This document shows, one piece after another, positions 8,267-18,149 of a DNA stretch of 48,663 nucleotides (the stretch's first letter is position 1; the number at the start of each line of letters is the position of its first letter). This stretch comes from Paenibacillus phocaeensis (GTDB lineage Bacteria; Bacillota; Bacilli; Paenibacillales; Paenibacillaceae). The notes below the pieces were generated by a model that was not told the DNA's origin, did not search any database, and was given only the letters and a program-made list of their open reading frames with translations. The position numbers were made by a program, and so were the translations under genes. The stretch is from contig NZ_FCOQ01000010.1 in the NCBI RefSeq assembly GCF_900021165.1, positions 1,605-50,267 on the forward strand, given 5' to 3'.

Positions 8267-9157
8267 TTATTCTTTGATTTTGATCGCCTTAGCCTCGGTG
8301 TCGCCCACCTCAGCCATGTCGTCCAATGCGTATTCGACAAGCGCCTTAAAGTTGTTGGAAGAAGTCGTCGCTCCGGAGATGACGTCTACGTCGCCGATCA
8401 ATTGCTTGTCAACGAGCTGCTTCTCCAGTTCCTCGGTATATTTCGCCGGATACGTCCCCGATTTTGGTTCCATGGCAGCTTTGTATCCTTCGTCTTCCGT
8501 TTTCAGCTTGCCTTCCTCGTTCACATAGTCAAAATTGGCGGCAGCGATCTTGTGATCCTTGATAGTCAGCTCCAACTGCGGTTTCCAGCCATGATCATCA
8601 AACGCTTCGGCTTCGACCTTATAAGTGCCGTCCTCGTACAGGTTAACGATCGCGTCGCTGGTATCGCCGGTTTTCGCATGCTCCAACGCGGCTGCAGCCA
8701 ACTCGTTAAAATTTCTGGAGGAGTGGGTTGCGCCCGCAACGGCATCCACCTTTGCCGCATCCTGTACTTCGACGAGTTTGCTGCCGAGTTGGTCGAAGGC
8801 CTCGCGAGGCGTCATTTGGTTGAACTCTTTGAACGCGTTGGTGTAATTCTCGTCATTGGTGCGCAAATCCCCGTTTTCGTTCGTATAATCGTAATAGGCC
8901 TTTTCGATTTTACCGTCTTTCACCGTCACTTCTACGTAAGCGATCCAGTTCCTGACGTCCTTGCGATCATAAATGCCTTTGTACGTGCCGTCCTTAAACG
9001 TCCCCTCCGTTGCCGAATTGTCGGTCGTTGCCGCCGCGTCGTTCAAGCTCCCATCGACGGCTCCCGTAGTGTTGGCGGCTTCCTTGTCATTGCCGCCGCA
9101 TGCGGTCAGGGCCAGCGCCAGAATAAGGGCAGCCCCCACGATCTTCAAGTTCTTCAA
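8267..9157 (-). CDS. lipoprotein with two FMN-binding domains (PplA-like)
   Basis: This 296-residue lipoprotein has a signal peptide ending in lipobox LTAC with Cys20. A low-complexity Asn/Thr/Ala linker is followed by two tandem FMN-binding domains (about 56-160 and 176-278). Each ends in a covalent flavinylation-type motif: DAVAGATHSS (138-147) and DVISGATTSS (258-267), with Thr144 and Thr264 as the likely FMN-phosphoester residues. This architecture matches Listeria PplA, an extracellular electron-transfer lipoprotein. No apbE, ndh2 or eet genes are nearby. The start is a TTG with GGGGGTG 5 bases upstream; the ATG at 9178 has no ribosome site. The electron-transfer role is an inference from the family. 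Confidence 0.82.
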   Translation of the reverse strand: MKNLKIVGAALILALALTACGGNDKEAANTTGAVDGSLNDAAATTDNSATEGTFKDGTYKGIYDRKDVRNWIAYVEVTVKDGKIEKAYYDYTNENGDLRTNDENYTNAFKEFNQMTPREAFDQLGSKLVEVQDAAKVDAVAGATHSSRNFNELAAAALEHAKTGDTSDAIVNLYEDGTYKVEAEAFDDHGWKPQLELTIKDHKIAAANFDYVNEEGKLKTEDEGYKAAMEPKSGTYPAKYTEELEKQLVDKQLIGDVDVISGATTSSNNFKALVEYALDDMAEVGDTEAKAIKIKE

Positions 9158-9222
9158 AATCACACCCCCACTTTTCATTGTTGTAGCTTCGGAAAAATCG
9201 TATCATGCGGCGGCTCAAATGT

Positions 9223-9240
9223 ATGTGAAATATTGCACTT
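9223..9240. promoter_or_regulatory. Rex/FNR-like palindrome upstream of the bis-FMN lipoprotein
   Basis: ATGTGAAATATTGCACTT is an imperfect inverted repeat. It agrees with the Gram-positive Rex consensus TTGTGAAATATTTCACAA at 14 of 18 positions, and with FNR/CRP TGTGA-N6-TCACA at 8 of 10. It lies 66-83 bases before the lipoprotein start. A redox-responsive operator would make sense there, but this rests on one sequence match. Confidence 0.35.
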
Positions 9241-9263
9241 AGTGTGCGACATAGTTTACATTA

Positions 9264-9302
9264 CCAAAAAAAGCCCTCCTCCGCAAAGCGGAAAAGGGCT
9301 TT
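9264..9302 (-). terminator. terminator after rpsI
   Basis: GCCCTcCTCCGC pairs imperfectly with GCGGAAaAGGGC. On the minus strand a run of T residues follows. It ends the rplM-rpsI transcript 16 bases beyond the rpsI stop codon. Confidence 0.75.
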
Positions 9303-9317
9303 CGTTGAACGTACAGA

Positions 9318-9710
9318 TTAACGTTTCGAGAACTGAGGAGCACGGCGAGCTGCTTTAAGGCCGTATTTCTTCCGTTCTTTCATCCGTGGGTCACGAGTCA
9401 AGAATCCTGCTTTCTTCAATGCAGGACGGAATTCCGGATCTGCCTTGAGCAAAGCGCGGGAGATCCCGTGACGGATTGCACCGGCTTGACCGGAGATACC
9501 GCCGCCATGAGCAATGACGATCACGTCGTAATTCCCGAGCGTTTCTGTCAAAGTCAGCGGTTGTTTTACGATCAGCTTCAGCGTTTCCAAACCAAAATAT
9601 TCGTTGATGTCGCGTTTATTGATGACAATGCGTCCTTCACCCGGTACAAGGCGAACACGAGCTACCGAATGTTTACGACGACCTGTCCCATAGTATTGTA
9701 CTTGTGCCAT
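9318..9710 (-). CDS. rpsI: 30S ribosomal protein S9
   Basis: This 130-residue small-subunit protein reaches the P-site tRNA with its C-terminal tail. It opens with [17 protein letters not shown] and ends in the invariant SKR tail (PQFSKR), both diagnostic of S9. GGGAGG precedes the ATG. It is the second gene of the rplM-rpsI pair, with 20 bases between the genes, and is followed by a terminator. Confidence 0.98.
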   Translation of the reverse strand: MAQVQYYGTGRRKHSVARVRLVPGEGRIVINKRDINEYFGLETLKLIVKQPLTLTETLGNYDVIVIAHGGGISGQAGAIRHGISRALLKADPEFRPALKKAGFLTRDPRMKERKKYGLKAARRAPQFSKR

Positions 9711-9730
9711 GAAACTGTCCTCCCTTTTAA

Positions 9731-10168
9731 TTATCCGCGAAGTTCGTAAACTTCAGGTTTTTGTGCCGCATGTGGATGCTCTGTGCCAGCGTAAGCTTTC
9801 AGTCTCAGCTTCATTTTCTCGCCTTGGCGAGTTTTAGGCAGCATGCCGTGAACGGCGGACTCGATTACACGTTCAGGTTTCGTTCTCAGCAAATCCTTGG
9901 CAACCGTCACTTTCAAACCGCCTGGATGCAGGGAATGACGATAGTATTTTTTGTTATCCATTTTTTTGCCGGTCAGGGCAATTTTCTCCGCATTGATGAC
10001 GATGACGAAATCACCGCTGTCAACGTGTGGAGTAAATTGGGGTTTGTGTTTACCGCGGATAAGAGCAGCAGCTTCGCTAGCCAAACGGCCCAGCGTTTTG
10101 CCTTCGGCATCGATGATGTGCCATTTGCGCTCTACTTCGCCTGGCTTCGCCATATAAGTGGTACGCAT
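9731..10168 (-). CDS. rplM: 50S ribosomal protein L13
   Basis: This 145-residue early-assembly 23S rRNA-binding protein shows [21 protein letters not shown] and the central [12 protein letters not shown] motif. The start at 10168 ([16 protein letters not shown]) is fixed by GAAGGAGG 9 bases upstream and gives the standard length; a six-codon extension to 10186 would run through the ribosome site. It lies upstream of rpsI and downstream of a structured leader. Confidence 0.98.
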   Translation of the reverse strand: MRTTYMAKPGEVERKWHIIDAEGKTLGRLASEAAALIRGKHKPQFTPHVDSGDFVIVINAEKIALTGKKMDNKKYYRHSLHPGGLKVTVAKDLLRTKPERVIESAVHGMLPKTRQGEKMKLRLKAYAGTEHPHAAQKPEVYELRG

Positions 10169-10204
10169 GTAAAGATCCTCCTTCAAGTTCGTCCGAAATG
10201 GTTC

Positions 10205-10275
10205 ATCCTGCTGAAAACGATCTTGCTCTTCGGGTCGCTAGACCTCTCCAGCAGATTTATCTTCGATCGTTTCAT
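10205..10275 (-). ncRNA. candidate L13 leader (rplM autoregulatory RNA)
   Basis: The rplM leader can fold into a main stem (10213-10222 with 10265-10273) enclosing a GGGTC-gcta-GACC hairpin (around 10230-10244). CTGCTG (10208-10213) is complementary to CAGCAG (10249-10254) inside the main loop, which would give a pseudoknot. Firmicutes have a described L13 leader at this place. I assign it from position and pairing, not from a covariance match. Confidence 0.5.
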
Positions 10276-10442
10276 TCTTGTCTAAGCAAGCTTAAAGTCT
10301 TGTTTGAGCGGTCTTCTCGATTGGGGGCTGTGGGATAGCCATCAAGAAAACACAACTTTTATTTTACAGGAACCACATTTAATACGCAAGCTTTTTTTCA
10401 GAAAGATAATCTAAGATCATCCCGAAAGATCCGGGAATATCG

Positions 10443-10784
10443 TTAATCAAACAGATCCCCAAAAATGTCCAACGCCGACTTCTTTTTCTTCGGTTTGTAA
10501 TGTCCCTGCTGCGGGTATCTGGGGTCATAACCCGGCTTCGGAGGGTATCCGGATGGTGTCTTGGCTTGCTTGTATGGATCCCCGTTCCGCCGATCCTCAT
10601 ATCGATCCTCACGGCGTTCGTACCATTCGTTAAACGCCGGCCGAATTTCCCGGATTTCGCTCATCAGTTTCTCCAACTCGCCCCGGTCGAGCCAGACCCC
10701 TTTGCAATCCGGACAAACATCGATCAGCACGCCGTCTTTCTCTACCTCACGCATACGCACATCGTTACATACTGGACATTTCAA
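10443..10784 (-). CDS. TFIIB-type zinc-ribbon protein
   Basis: This 113-residue protein begins with a four-Cys zinc ribbon, CPVC (residues 3-6) and CPDC around residues 26-29, followed by KGVWLDRGELEKL, the signature of the zf-TFIIB family. The C-terminal half is Pro/Tyr/Arg-rich and probably disordered, ending in a basic KPKKKKSALDIFGDLFD tail. The TTG at 10784 is chosen because AAGGAGG lies 8 bases upstream, whereas the ATG at 10811 would place that site inside the coding region. Function unknown. It sits between truA and rplM. Confidence 0.85.
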   Translation of the reverse strand: MKCPVCNDVRMREVEKDGVLIDVCPDCKGVWLDRGELEKLMSEIREIRPAFNEWYERREDRYEDRRNGDPYKQAKTPSGYPPKPGYDPRYPQQGHYKPKKKKSALDIFGDLFD

Positions 10785-10869
10785 GGCAAAGTCCTCCTTT
10801 ATTAGCTCCATATATCTTACTTTTTAAATAAGTTACGGATTGCCGTCCCCAAGGTTTCAGTTTTGCCTT

Positions 10870-11649
10870 TTATTCCAGCCTCTCATCGTACTCCACACTC
10901 CAAAGCATGAGCCCCTTACTCTCAGCCGTTGGGCCTGCCGCCTTCCGGTCCTTCGCCTCCAGAATCGCCTTCATCGCAGCCGGCGCTCGCTTGCCTTCGC
11001 CAATCTCCAGAAGTGTTCCAACGATGATTCTGACCATGTGCTGCAAGAATCCATTGCCGGTGATGTAGAAATGGAGAATCCCTTGGCCCGAGGTACCCGG
11101 AAGTTTCGCTGATGAATCCACAACGATCCGGGCATCATAAATAGTACGAACGTGGCTCGCCTTCGTGGAGTGACGTGAAGCAAATGAAGTGTAATCATGA
11201 GTCCCAAGCAAATGCGGCAGACTCTCCTGCATCGCTTCAACGTTTAACTTCCCTGGATGATGGAACTGATAATTCCGTTGAAACACATCGGGGATGCGGT
11301 TGGCATTGATCGTATAGCGATAAGTTTTCCGTTTGGCCGAACGTCGGGAATGGAAATCGAGCGGGACCTCCTGGGCGGTTAACACGCGGATATCGGAAGG
11401 GAGCCGTCCGTTCAGCGCCATACACCAGCGTTCTACAGGAATTTGCGAAGCGGTGTGGAAATGGAACGGCTGCTGCCGGGCATGCACCCCGGCATCGGTT
11501 CGCCCGGAGCCATGAATCTTGATGATTTCACCAGTCAACTGGCGAATGGCTTCCTCGATATGATCCTGAACCGTGTTCCCACCCGGCTGGGTTTGAAAGC
11601 CGAAATAGTTCGTTCCGTCGTAACTGACGGTCATCAGCAAGTTGCGCAT
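10870..11649 (-). CDS. truA: tRNA pseudouridine(38-40) synthase TruA
   Basis: This 259-residue enzyme isomerises uridines 38-40 in the anticodon arm of tRNAs. The catalytic Asp lies in GSGRTDAGVHA. The N-terminal TVSYDGTNYFGFQ and the C-terminal NGFLQHMVRIIVGTLLEIGEG motifs are diagnostic. GGAAGG precedes the ATG at 11649, and the upstream in-frame extension is discarded. In B. subtilis ecfA1, ecfA2 and ecfT lie between rplQ and truA; here truA follows the rplQ terminator directly. Confidence 0.96.
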   Translation of the reverse strand: MRNLLMTVSYDGTNYFGFQTQPGGNTVQDHIEEAIRQLTGEIIKIHGSGRTDAGVHARQQPFHFHTASQIPVERWCMALNGRLPSDIRVLTAQEVPLDFHSRRSAKRKTYRYTINANRIPDVFQRNYQFHHPGKLNVEAMQESLPHLLGTHDYTSFASRHSTKASHVRTIYDARIVVDSSAKLPGTSGQGILHFYITGNGFLQHMVRIIVGTLLEIGEGKRAPAAMKAILEAKDRKAAGPTAESKGLMLWSVEYDERLE

Positions 11650-11681
11650 CGGTCCCTTCCTTTCTCGTCGCCGGATTCCAA

Positions 11682-11733
11682 TAAAAAAACTCTCCGAAAG
11701 CTTAGCCATAAGGCGAGCCGACAGAGAGTTTTA
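11682..11733 (-). terminator. terminator after rplQ
   Basis: AAAACTCTC (11687-11695) pairs with GAGAGTTTT (11724-11732) around a long, partly paired loop. On the minus strand the stem ends in a run of seven T residues. It closes the S10-spc-alpha supercluster. Confidence 0.8.
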
Positions 11734-11760
11734 CACGCTAGACAGGGAGAATCTCCCGAA

Positions 11761-12126
11761 TTATGCGCGGTCTACCAGTTCCAGATAAACCATAGGAGCA
11801 GCGTCGCCGCGGCGAGGTCCCAGCTTCAGGATACGAGTGTATCCGCCTGGACGGCTGGAATAACGTGTTGCCAATTCGTTGAACAGCTTTTGGATTGCAT
11901 CCTGCTCGCCGTCGATCGATTCGCGGCGAACGTAAGCTGCCACTTGACGACGGGCGTGCAGGTCACCGCGTTTTGCCTTGGTGATCAGCTTCTCGGCGAT
12001 CGAGCGAACTTCTTTCGCCTTCGCTTCCGTCGTTTGGATGCGTTCGTATAAGAACAGGTCGGTTACCAGGTCGCGGAACAAAGCTTTACGCGCGCTGGAA
12101 TCGCGGCCCAACTTTTGATATGCCAT
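11761..12126 (-). CDS. rplQ: 50S ribosomal protein L17
   Basis: This 121-residue protein sits near the peptide exit tunnel. The [25 protein letters not shown] start and the C-terminal [21 protein letters not shown] motif identify it. It is the last gene of the alpha operon, 37 bases after rpoA, and is followed by a terminator. Confidence 0.98.
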   Translation of the reverse strand: MAYQKLGRDSSARKALFRDLVTDLFLYERIQTTEAKAKEVRSIAEKLITKAKRGDLHARRQVAAYVRRESIDGEQDAIQKLFNELATRYSSRPGGYTRILKLGPRRGDAAPMVYLELVDRA

Positions 12127-12163
12127 GAGTTTTCCCTCCTTCGCTAGAACGATTCAAGTGAAC

Positions 12164-13108
12164 TTATTCTTCAGTGCGCAATCCCAAACCCAGCTCCTCG
12201 AGCTTCTCTTGAACTTCCTCCAAAGATTTACGACCCAGGTTCCGCACCTTCATCATATCTTCTTCGGTTTTCGTCGTCAGCTCTTGTACCGTATTGATTC
12301 CGGCACGCTTGAGGCAGTTATAGGAACGAACGGAGAGATCAAGCTCTTCAATCGTCATTTCAAGCACTTTTTCTTTCTTGTCTTCTTCCTTCTCGACCAT
12401 GATTTCCGCGTCTTTCGCTTCGTCCGTAAGTCCTACGAACAAGAAGAGATGCTCGGTCAAAATCTTGGCGCCGAGGCTCACCGCTTCTTCAGGTCTGATA
12501 CTGCCATCGGTCCACACTTCAAGCGTAAGCTTGTCGTAGTTGGTCACTTGGCCAACCCGGGTATTCTCTACCACGTAGTTGACCCGAGTAATCGGGGTAT
12601 AGATCGAATCGACGGGAATGACACCGATCGGTTGATCATCTCGTTTATTTCGATCTGCCTGAACGTAACCACGACCGCGGCCTGCGTAGATGCGCATATG
12701 GAGTCTCGAACCCGGTTCAAGCGTAGCAATATGCAAGTCCGGATTCAAAATTTCCACGTCGCTGTCCGCACGGATATCTCCTGCCGTAATCACTCCCTCG
12801 CCTTCCGCATCGATTTCGAGGATTTTCTCCTCATCCGAATGAATTTTCAGCGAGAGAGCTTTCAGGTTCAGGATAATCTCCGTAACGTCTTCCATAACGC
12901 CCGGTACGGTCGCGAATTCATGCAGAACTCCATCGATTTGGACCGAGGTTACCGCAGCACCCGGCAGAGAAGAGAGCAAAATCCGGCGAAGCGAGTTGCC
13001 CAGTGTGGTGCCATACCCACGTTCAAGTGGTTCTACTACAAATTTCCCATAGGTGCCTTCATCGTTAACTTCTACGGTCTCGATTTTTGGCTTTTCGATT
13101 TCTATCAC
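12164..13108 (-). CDS. rpoA: RNA polymerase subunit alpha
   Basis: This 314-residue subunit nucleates polymerase assembly through its N-terminal domain (1-230; [20 protein letters not shown]) and contacts UP elements and activators through its C-terminal domain (about 245-310; [22 protein letters not shown] and [15 protein letters not shown]). The start is a GTG after an AAGGAGGGG site. It lies between rpsK and rplQ, the standard alpha-operon order. A 132-base gap separates it from rpsK. Confidence 0.98.
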   Translation of the reverse strand: MIEIEKPKIETVEVNDEGTYGKFVVEPLERGYGTTLGNSLRRILLSSLPGAAVTSVQIDGVLHEFATVPGVMEDVTEIILNLKALSLKIHSDEEKILEIDAEGEGVITAGDIRADSDVEILNPDLHIATLEPGSRLHMRIYAGRGRGYVQADRNKRDDQPIGVIPVDSIYTPITRVNYVVENTRVGQVTNYDKLTLEVWTDGSIRPEEAVSLGAKILTEHLFLFVGLTDEAKDAEIMVEKEEDKKEKVLEMTIEELDLSVRSYNCLKRAGINTVQELTTKTEEDMMKVRNLGRKSLEEVQEKLEELGLGLRTEE

Positions 13109-13240
13109 GAAAGTACCCCTCCTTCAAAACGTCGTTCCTTTGAAACTGCCTGATGTGCTGAAGTGTGTAACGTAGTATGCCTAAACAACCATTGTTCCCA
13201 ATTGACGCTGTTGTTATACCACGGCTTCAGCGCGGCTTCA

Positions 13241-13636
13241 TTAAACGCGGCGGCGTTTTGGAGGACGGCAGCCGTTATGAGGAATTGGAGTCACGTCTTT
13301 GATCATGTTGACTTCAAGGCCTGCCGCTTGCAAGGAGCGGATAGCGGCCTCACGGCCAGCACCAGGGCCTTTAACCATAACCTCAACGCTCTTCATGCCA
13401 TGTTCCATCGCAGCTTTAGCAGCAGATTCTGCAGCCATTTGCGCGGCAAACGGAGTCGACTTACGGGATCCTTTGAATCCAAGACCGCCGGAGCTGGCCC
13501 AAGAGATCGCATTACCGTGCGGATCCGTAATGGTTACAATCGTATTATTGAAGGTGGAGCGGATATGAGCCACGCCAGATTCAATATTTTTCCGGTCACG
13601 ACGTTTCGTACGTACGACTTTTTTTGGTTTAGCCAT
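13241..13636 (-). CDS. rpsK: 30S ribosomal protein S11
   Basis: This 131-residue platform protein contacts mRNA near the Shine-Dalgarno helix. The motifs [24 protein letters not shown] and [14 protein letters not shown] are unmistakable. It follows rpsM by 19 bases and precedes rpoA. Confidence 0.98.
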   Translation of the reverse strand: MAKPKKVVRTKRRDRKNIESGVAHIRSTFNNTIVTITDPHGNAISWASSGGLGFKGSRKSTPFAAQMAAESAAKAAMEHGMKSVEVMVKGPGAGREAAIRSLQAAGLEVNMIKDVTPIPHNGCRPPKRRRV

Positions 13637-13655
13637 TGTCTGTTATCCCCCCTTC

Positions 13656-14024
13656 TTATTTCTTCTTGTTCGCTACTGTACGACGAGGACCCTTACGAGT
13701 ACGGGCATTCGTTTTCGTACGTTGTCCGCGAACCGGCAAGCCGCGACGATGACGCACTCCGCGGTAGCAGCCAATCTCGATCAAACGTTTAATATTTAAG
13801 GAAATTTCACGACGCAGGTCGCCTTCCACCTTGACCGTCTTGTCGATCGTTTCGCGTAGTTTGCTAACCTCATCTTCCGTCAAATCACGAACACGAGTGT
13901 CCGGATTGATGCCTGTTGTGCTCAGGATTTTCTGGGAAGTCGTTTTACCGATTCCGAAAATGTAAGTTAAGGCGATCTCAACGCGTTTATCACGTGGCAA
14001 ATCCACACCAGCAATACGTGCCAT
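13656..14024 (-). CDS. rpsM: 30S ribosomal protein S13
   Basis: This 122-residue head protein forms bridges to the large subunit. It begins [25 protein letters not shown] and ends [21 protein letters not shown] with a basic tail that reaches toward the P-site tRNA. It lies 21 bases downstream of rpmJ in the alpha operon. Confidence 0.98.
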   Translation of the reverse strand: MARIAGVDLPRDKRVEIALTYIFGIGKTTSQKILSTTGINPDTRVRDLTEDEVSKLRETIDKTVKVEGDLRREISLNIKRLIEIGCYRGVRHRRGLPVRGQRTKTNARTRKGPRRTVANKKK

Positions 14025-14045
14025 TTTACGCTACACCCCCTTCAA

Positions 14046-14171
<126 letters not shown>

Positions 14172-14176
14172 CTAAA

Positions 14177-14235
14177 AGTTTTACAGAAGTAAAACTGGGA
14201 TCGAAAGCATACGTAAAGTTTTGCGAAGCAAAACT
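14177..14235. repeat. tandem pair of similar hairpins upstream of rpmJ
   Basis: AGTTTTAC-agaa-GTAAAACT (14177-14196) and AGTTTTGC-gaa-GCAAAACT (14217-14235) are perfect 8-bp inverted repeats spaced 40 bases apart. They differ by a compensated A-T to G-C pair. The bases after each stem also resemble one another (ggatcgaaagcat and cgaaccgcaggcat), so the pair looks like a duplicated 40-base unit. It lies in the leader of rpmJ just before its ribosome site. Confidence 0.7.
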
Positions 14236-14322
14236 CGAACCGCAGGCATTCTAATCATAAACTACTCTCTGAAACAACTCAACCTGAATATTGTACCACA
14301 ACTTTACCTTAATGGGTATAGT

Positions 14323-14538
14323 CTATTTGCGGTAGGTAATCCGGCCTTTCGTCAAATCATACGGCGAAAGCTGAACAACCACTTTGTCCCCTGTCAAAAT
14401 GCGGATAAAGTGCATCCGCAGCTTACCGGAAACGTGAGCGAGAATTTGATGCCCATTCTCCAGCTCCACTTTGAATGTAGCATTCGGCAATGGTTCAATA
14501 ACCACGCCTTCGACTTCAATGACATCTTCTTTAGCCAC
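14323..14538 (-). CDS. infA: translation initiation factor IF-1
   Basis: This 71-residue single S1/OB-fold protein occupies the ribosomal A site during initiation. [20 protein letters not shown], the [19 protein letters not shown] core and the C-terminal [13 protein letters not shown] are typical. The start is a GTG whose AAAGGAG site lies in the end of the preceding gene, from which it is separated by only 2 bases, suggesting translational coupling. Confidence 0.98.
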   Translation of the reverse strand: MAKEDVIEVEGVVIEPLPNATFKVELENGHQILAHVSGKLRMHFIRILTGDKVVVQLSPYDLTKGRITYRK

Positions 14539-14540
14539 AG

Positions 14541-14855
14541 TCAGTCTCCTTTCTCTTCAGCCATAGAATCGGCGGAGTTCTGATAAACAAGAACCGCATG
14601 CCGCAGTTTCCCGTTCGTCACCCGTCCGCTTTCCTGCAAACTATGAACAACCTCGCTGCTGACTATGGGCAGTAGCTCAAGATGCTGGGCATTTTTACGT
14701 TTGGGTGCATCAAACTTTCGTTTGTTTCCATCCGCGATCCAGACGAATCTGTCGTCCGGAATCCCGACAATCACATAAATCGCCCCGGCATCTCTGCCTT
14801 TGAGAACTTTCACCAACTGACCGACTTGCGGCTCCGAGCGTTCTTTCACGTTCAT
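14541..14855 (-). CDS. KOW-domain RNA-binding protein (L14e-like, YbzG family)
   Basis: This 104-residue protein resembles the eukaryotic/archaeal L14e family that Bacillales carry between map and infA. The N-terminal KOW motif [19 protein letters not shown] and the [20 protein letters not shown] segment are conserved. Start codons GTG 14858, ATG 14855 and GTG 14849 are all possible next to the map stop; I use the ATG. Its role is thought to be ribosome-associated, but that is not shown here. Confidence 0.8.
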   Translation of the reverse strand: MNVKERSEPQVGQLVKVLKGRDAGAIYVIVGIPDDRFVWIADGNKRKFDAPKRKNAQHLELLPIVSSEVVHSLQESGRVTNGKLRHAVLVYQNSADSMAEEKGD

Positions 14856-14858
14856 CAC

Positions 14859-15611
14859 CTACGCATTCAGCTTCGTGAAAATTTCCATTCCGTCCGGCGT
14901 TACAGCTACCGTATGCTCGAAATGAGCGCACAGTGAACCATCTACCGTGACCACTGTCCAGTTGTCTTCCAGCGTCTTAACATATCGCTTCCCCATGTTC
15001 ACCATCGGTTCGATCGCCAGGACCATCCCGGGCTTCAGCCGGGGTCCCCGGTCTGGCAAACCATAATTCGGAATTTGCGGTTCTTCGTGCAAGCTCGCGC
15101 CAATGCCGTGACCGACATATTCCCGAACGACGGAAAAACCGGCAGCTTCGATAAATTGCTGAATTGCATGCGAGATCGTGAACAATCGAACATCCGGTTT
15201 AACGAGCTCAAGGCCCGCGTACAGAGATCCTTCGGTGACTTCCAAGAGCTTCTTGGCTTCGTCCGAAATCTTGCCCACCGGATAAGTCCACGCCGAGTCC
15301 CCATGGAAACCACGATACTCCGCGCCGATATCCAAAGTGATGATATCGCCTTCGTTCAATTTGCGTTTGCCGGGAAATCCGTGTACCAATTCTTCGTTGA
15401 CCGAAGCGCAAATACTATAAGGAAAACCGTTGTAACCTTTAAAGGACGGCACGGCGCCCTGACTGCGAATGTATTTATCGGCGAGTTGATCGAGTTCCCC
15501 CGTCGTAATTCCAGGCTCAATCGATTGCGCCATGAGCCTGTGCGTTTCCGCTACGATCCGCCCAGCTTCTCGCATAAAGCCTAGTTCCGTTTCGGATTTA
15601 CAAATGATCAT
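14859..15611 (-). CDS. map: methionine aminopeptidase, type I
   Basis: This 250-residue enzyme removes the N-terminal Met from new proteins. The metal ligands are visible in [19 protein letters not shown] (two Asp), the His of [15 protein letters not shown], the Glu of AIEPMVNMG and the Glu of HFEHTVAV. It follows adk by 5 bases, and its stop abuts the next gene, so the secY-adk-map-infA run is tightly packed. Confidence 0.97.
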   Translation of the reverse strand: MIICKSETELGFMREAGRIVAETHRLMAQSIEPGITTGELDQLADKYIRSQGAVPSFKGYNGFPYSICASVNEELVHGFPGKRKLNEGDIITLDIGAEYRGFHGDSAWTYPVGKISDEAKKLLEVTEGSLYAGLELVKPDVRLFTISHAIQQFIEAAGFSVVREYVGHGIGASLHEEPQIPNYGLPDRGPRLKPGMVLAIEPMVNMGKRYVKTLEDNWTVVTVDGSLCAHFEHTVAVTPDGMEIFTKLNA

Positions 15612-15616
15612 TACAC

Positions 15617-16354
<738 letters not shown>

Positions 16355-16358
16355 CCGA

Positions 16359-17657
16359 CTATTTATTAATGAAACCTTTATAGTGACGTTTGATCAATTG
16401 GCCTTCGATGGTCTTCATCGTATCCAGCGCAACGCCGATCACGATCAGAATCGAAGTACCGCCGATCAGAACCGAACTTGGCAGTCCCGCCAAAGCTCCC
16501 AAGCCCATAGGGAGAATGGAAATGGCAGCCAAGAAAATAGCACCGGTCATCGTCAGACGGGTCAACACCCGAGTGAGATAGGTTTCCGTCGTTTTACCCG
16601 GACGGATCCCAGGAATATACCCACCGTTTTTCTTCATGTTCTCCGCCATCTGTTGCGGGTTCATCTGTACGAACGTATAGAAGAACGTGAAGCCGATGAT
16701 CATGATTACATAAAGCACCATCCCGAGCGGACGGTTGGTGGACAAGTTGCTGCTGATCCATTGCGCCCAAGTGTGCGTCGACCAGAAGCTGGCGATGACC
16801 ACCGGGAACTGCAGCAAGGAAACGGCGAAAATGACCGGGATGACGCCGGCAGCGTTGATTTTGAGCGGAATATGGGTATTCTGCCCGCCATACATTTTAT
16901 TGCCGACGACGCGTTTCGCGTATTGTACCGGAATTTTCCGAATCGCTTGTTGGACGTAAATGACGCCGATCACGATCAATACGCATACGAGGACAATCGC
17001 AATGGACTTCACCACGTTGATAAACGCTGCACCTTCAACAATAAACTCGGATTGAGCTATCGTTGTGATATGCGATGGAATGGTAGCGATGATCCCCGCA
17101 AAGATAATCAGCGAGATCCCGTTGCCGATCCCTCTTTCGGTAATCTGCTCACCTAACCACATCAGGAACGATGTACCGGCCGTTAACACGATCGCAATGA
17201 CCAGATAGTCACCAAACGTTGCGTTTGGTACCATCTCCGTACCATACAACCGGTTAAAACCAATCGATGTGGCAAAAGCCTGAATCACGGCCAAAATGAC
17301 GGTTCCGTAACGGGTCACCTGTGCCATTTTCTTCTTGCCGTGTTCCCCTTGCTTGGCCCATTCCGCGAATTTCGGAATGACGTCCATGGACAAGAGTTGT
17401 ACGATGATGGAAGCCGTGATATAAGGCATGATCCCGAGGGCGAAGATGGAGAAGTTCTTCAGGGCGCCGCCCGAGAAGGTGTTCAAGAACCCTAACAAGT
17501 CGCTTCCAGCCGTGTTCGTCGCCTCGAAGACGTCTTTATTAACGCCCGGAACCGGAACGAAGGAACCGATCCGGTAAATGAGGAAGATGAACAACGTGAA
17601 CAAAATGCGGTTGCGAAGGTCTTGAACATGCCATATGTTCTTAATGGTTTTAAACAT
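16359..17657 (-). CDS. secY: protein translocase channel subunit SecY
   Basis: This 432-residue protein has ten expected membrane segments and forms the SecYEG pore. FKTIKNIWHVQDLRNRILFTLFIFL, the plug-region NTFSGGALKNFSIFALGIMPYITASI and GIRPGKTTETYLTRVL are characteristic. Its ATG overlaps the rplO stop by one base (TAATG), which implies coupled translation. secE lies in the rpmG-nusG cluster of this same window. Confidence 0.98.
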   Translation of the reverse strand: MFKTIKNIWHVQDLRNRILFTLFIFLIYRIGSFVPVPGVNKDVFEATNTAGSDLLGFLNTFSGGALKNFSIFALGIMPYITASIIVQLLSMDVIPKFAEWAKQGEHGKKKMAQVTRYGTVILAVIQAFATSIGFNRLYGTEMVPNATFGDYLVIAIVLTAGTSFLMWLGEQITERGIGNGISLIIFAGIIATIPSHITTIAQSEFIVEGAAFINVVKSIAIVLVCVLIVIGVIYVQQAIRKIPVQYAKRVVGNKMYGGQNTHIPLKINAAGVIPVIFAVSLLQFPVVIASFWSTHTWAQWISSNLSTNRPLGMVLYVIMIIGFTFFYTFVQMNPQQMAENMKKNGGYIPGIRPGKTTETYLTRVLTRLTMTGAIFLAAISILPMGLGALAGLPSSVLIGGTSILIVIGVALDTMKTIEGQLIKRHYKGFINK

Positions 17658-18097
17658 TAGATCACCTCGGTTTTACCGCCGGCAGCCTCGATTTTCTCTA
17701 CCGCAGATTGGGAGAACTTATTCGCTTTAACTGTCAGCTTGACAGTAATTTCACCGTTGCCGAGAATCTTGATGCCGCTCTTCGCGTCTTTCACGATTCC
17801 TTGTTCAAACAACAGCTCAGGAGTTACTTCCGTATCCGCCGCAAAGTTGTTCAAATCTTCGATGTTCACAATCGCATACTCTTTCCGCGTCGGATTGATG
17901 AACCCGCGTTTCGGCAAGCGACGATACAGCGGGTTTTGACCGCCTTCGAAGCCCGGACGCACACCACCGCCGGAACGAGCGTTTTGACCTTTATGACCGC
18001 GAGTAGACGTTTTACCCATACCGCTACCTGTACCGCGGCCAACGCGCTTGCGTTCTTGGCGGGAGCCAGGAGCTGGAGAAAGCTCATGTAACTTCAT
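17657..18097 (-). CDS. rplO: 50S ribosomal protein L15
   Basis: This 146-residue late-assembly protein has a basic glycine-rich N-terminal extension: [23 protein letters not shown] and [22 protein letters not shown]. The ATG at 18097 is chosen because GGAGGTG lies 9 bases upstream. The stop codon overlaps the secY start by one base. Confidence 0.98.
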   Translation of the reverse strand: MKLHELSPAPGSRQERKRVGRGTGSGMGKTSTRGHKGQNARSGGGVRPGFEGGQNPLYRRLPKRGFINPTRKEYAIVNIEDLNNFAADTEVTPELLFEQGIVKDAKSGIKILGNGEITVKLTVKANKFSQSAVEKIEAAGGKTEVI

Positions 18098-18149
18098 CGT
18101 TCGTTGCACCTCCTTATTTATTGTTGGCACTTATATTTATTGAAATCCA

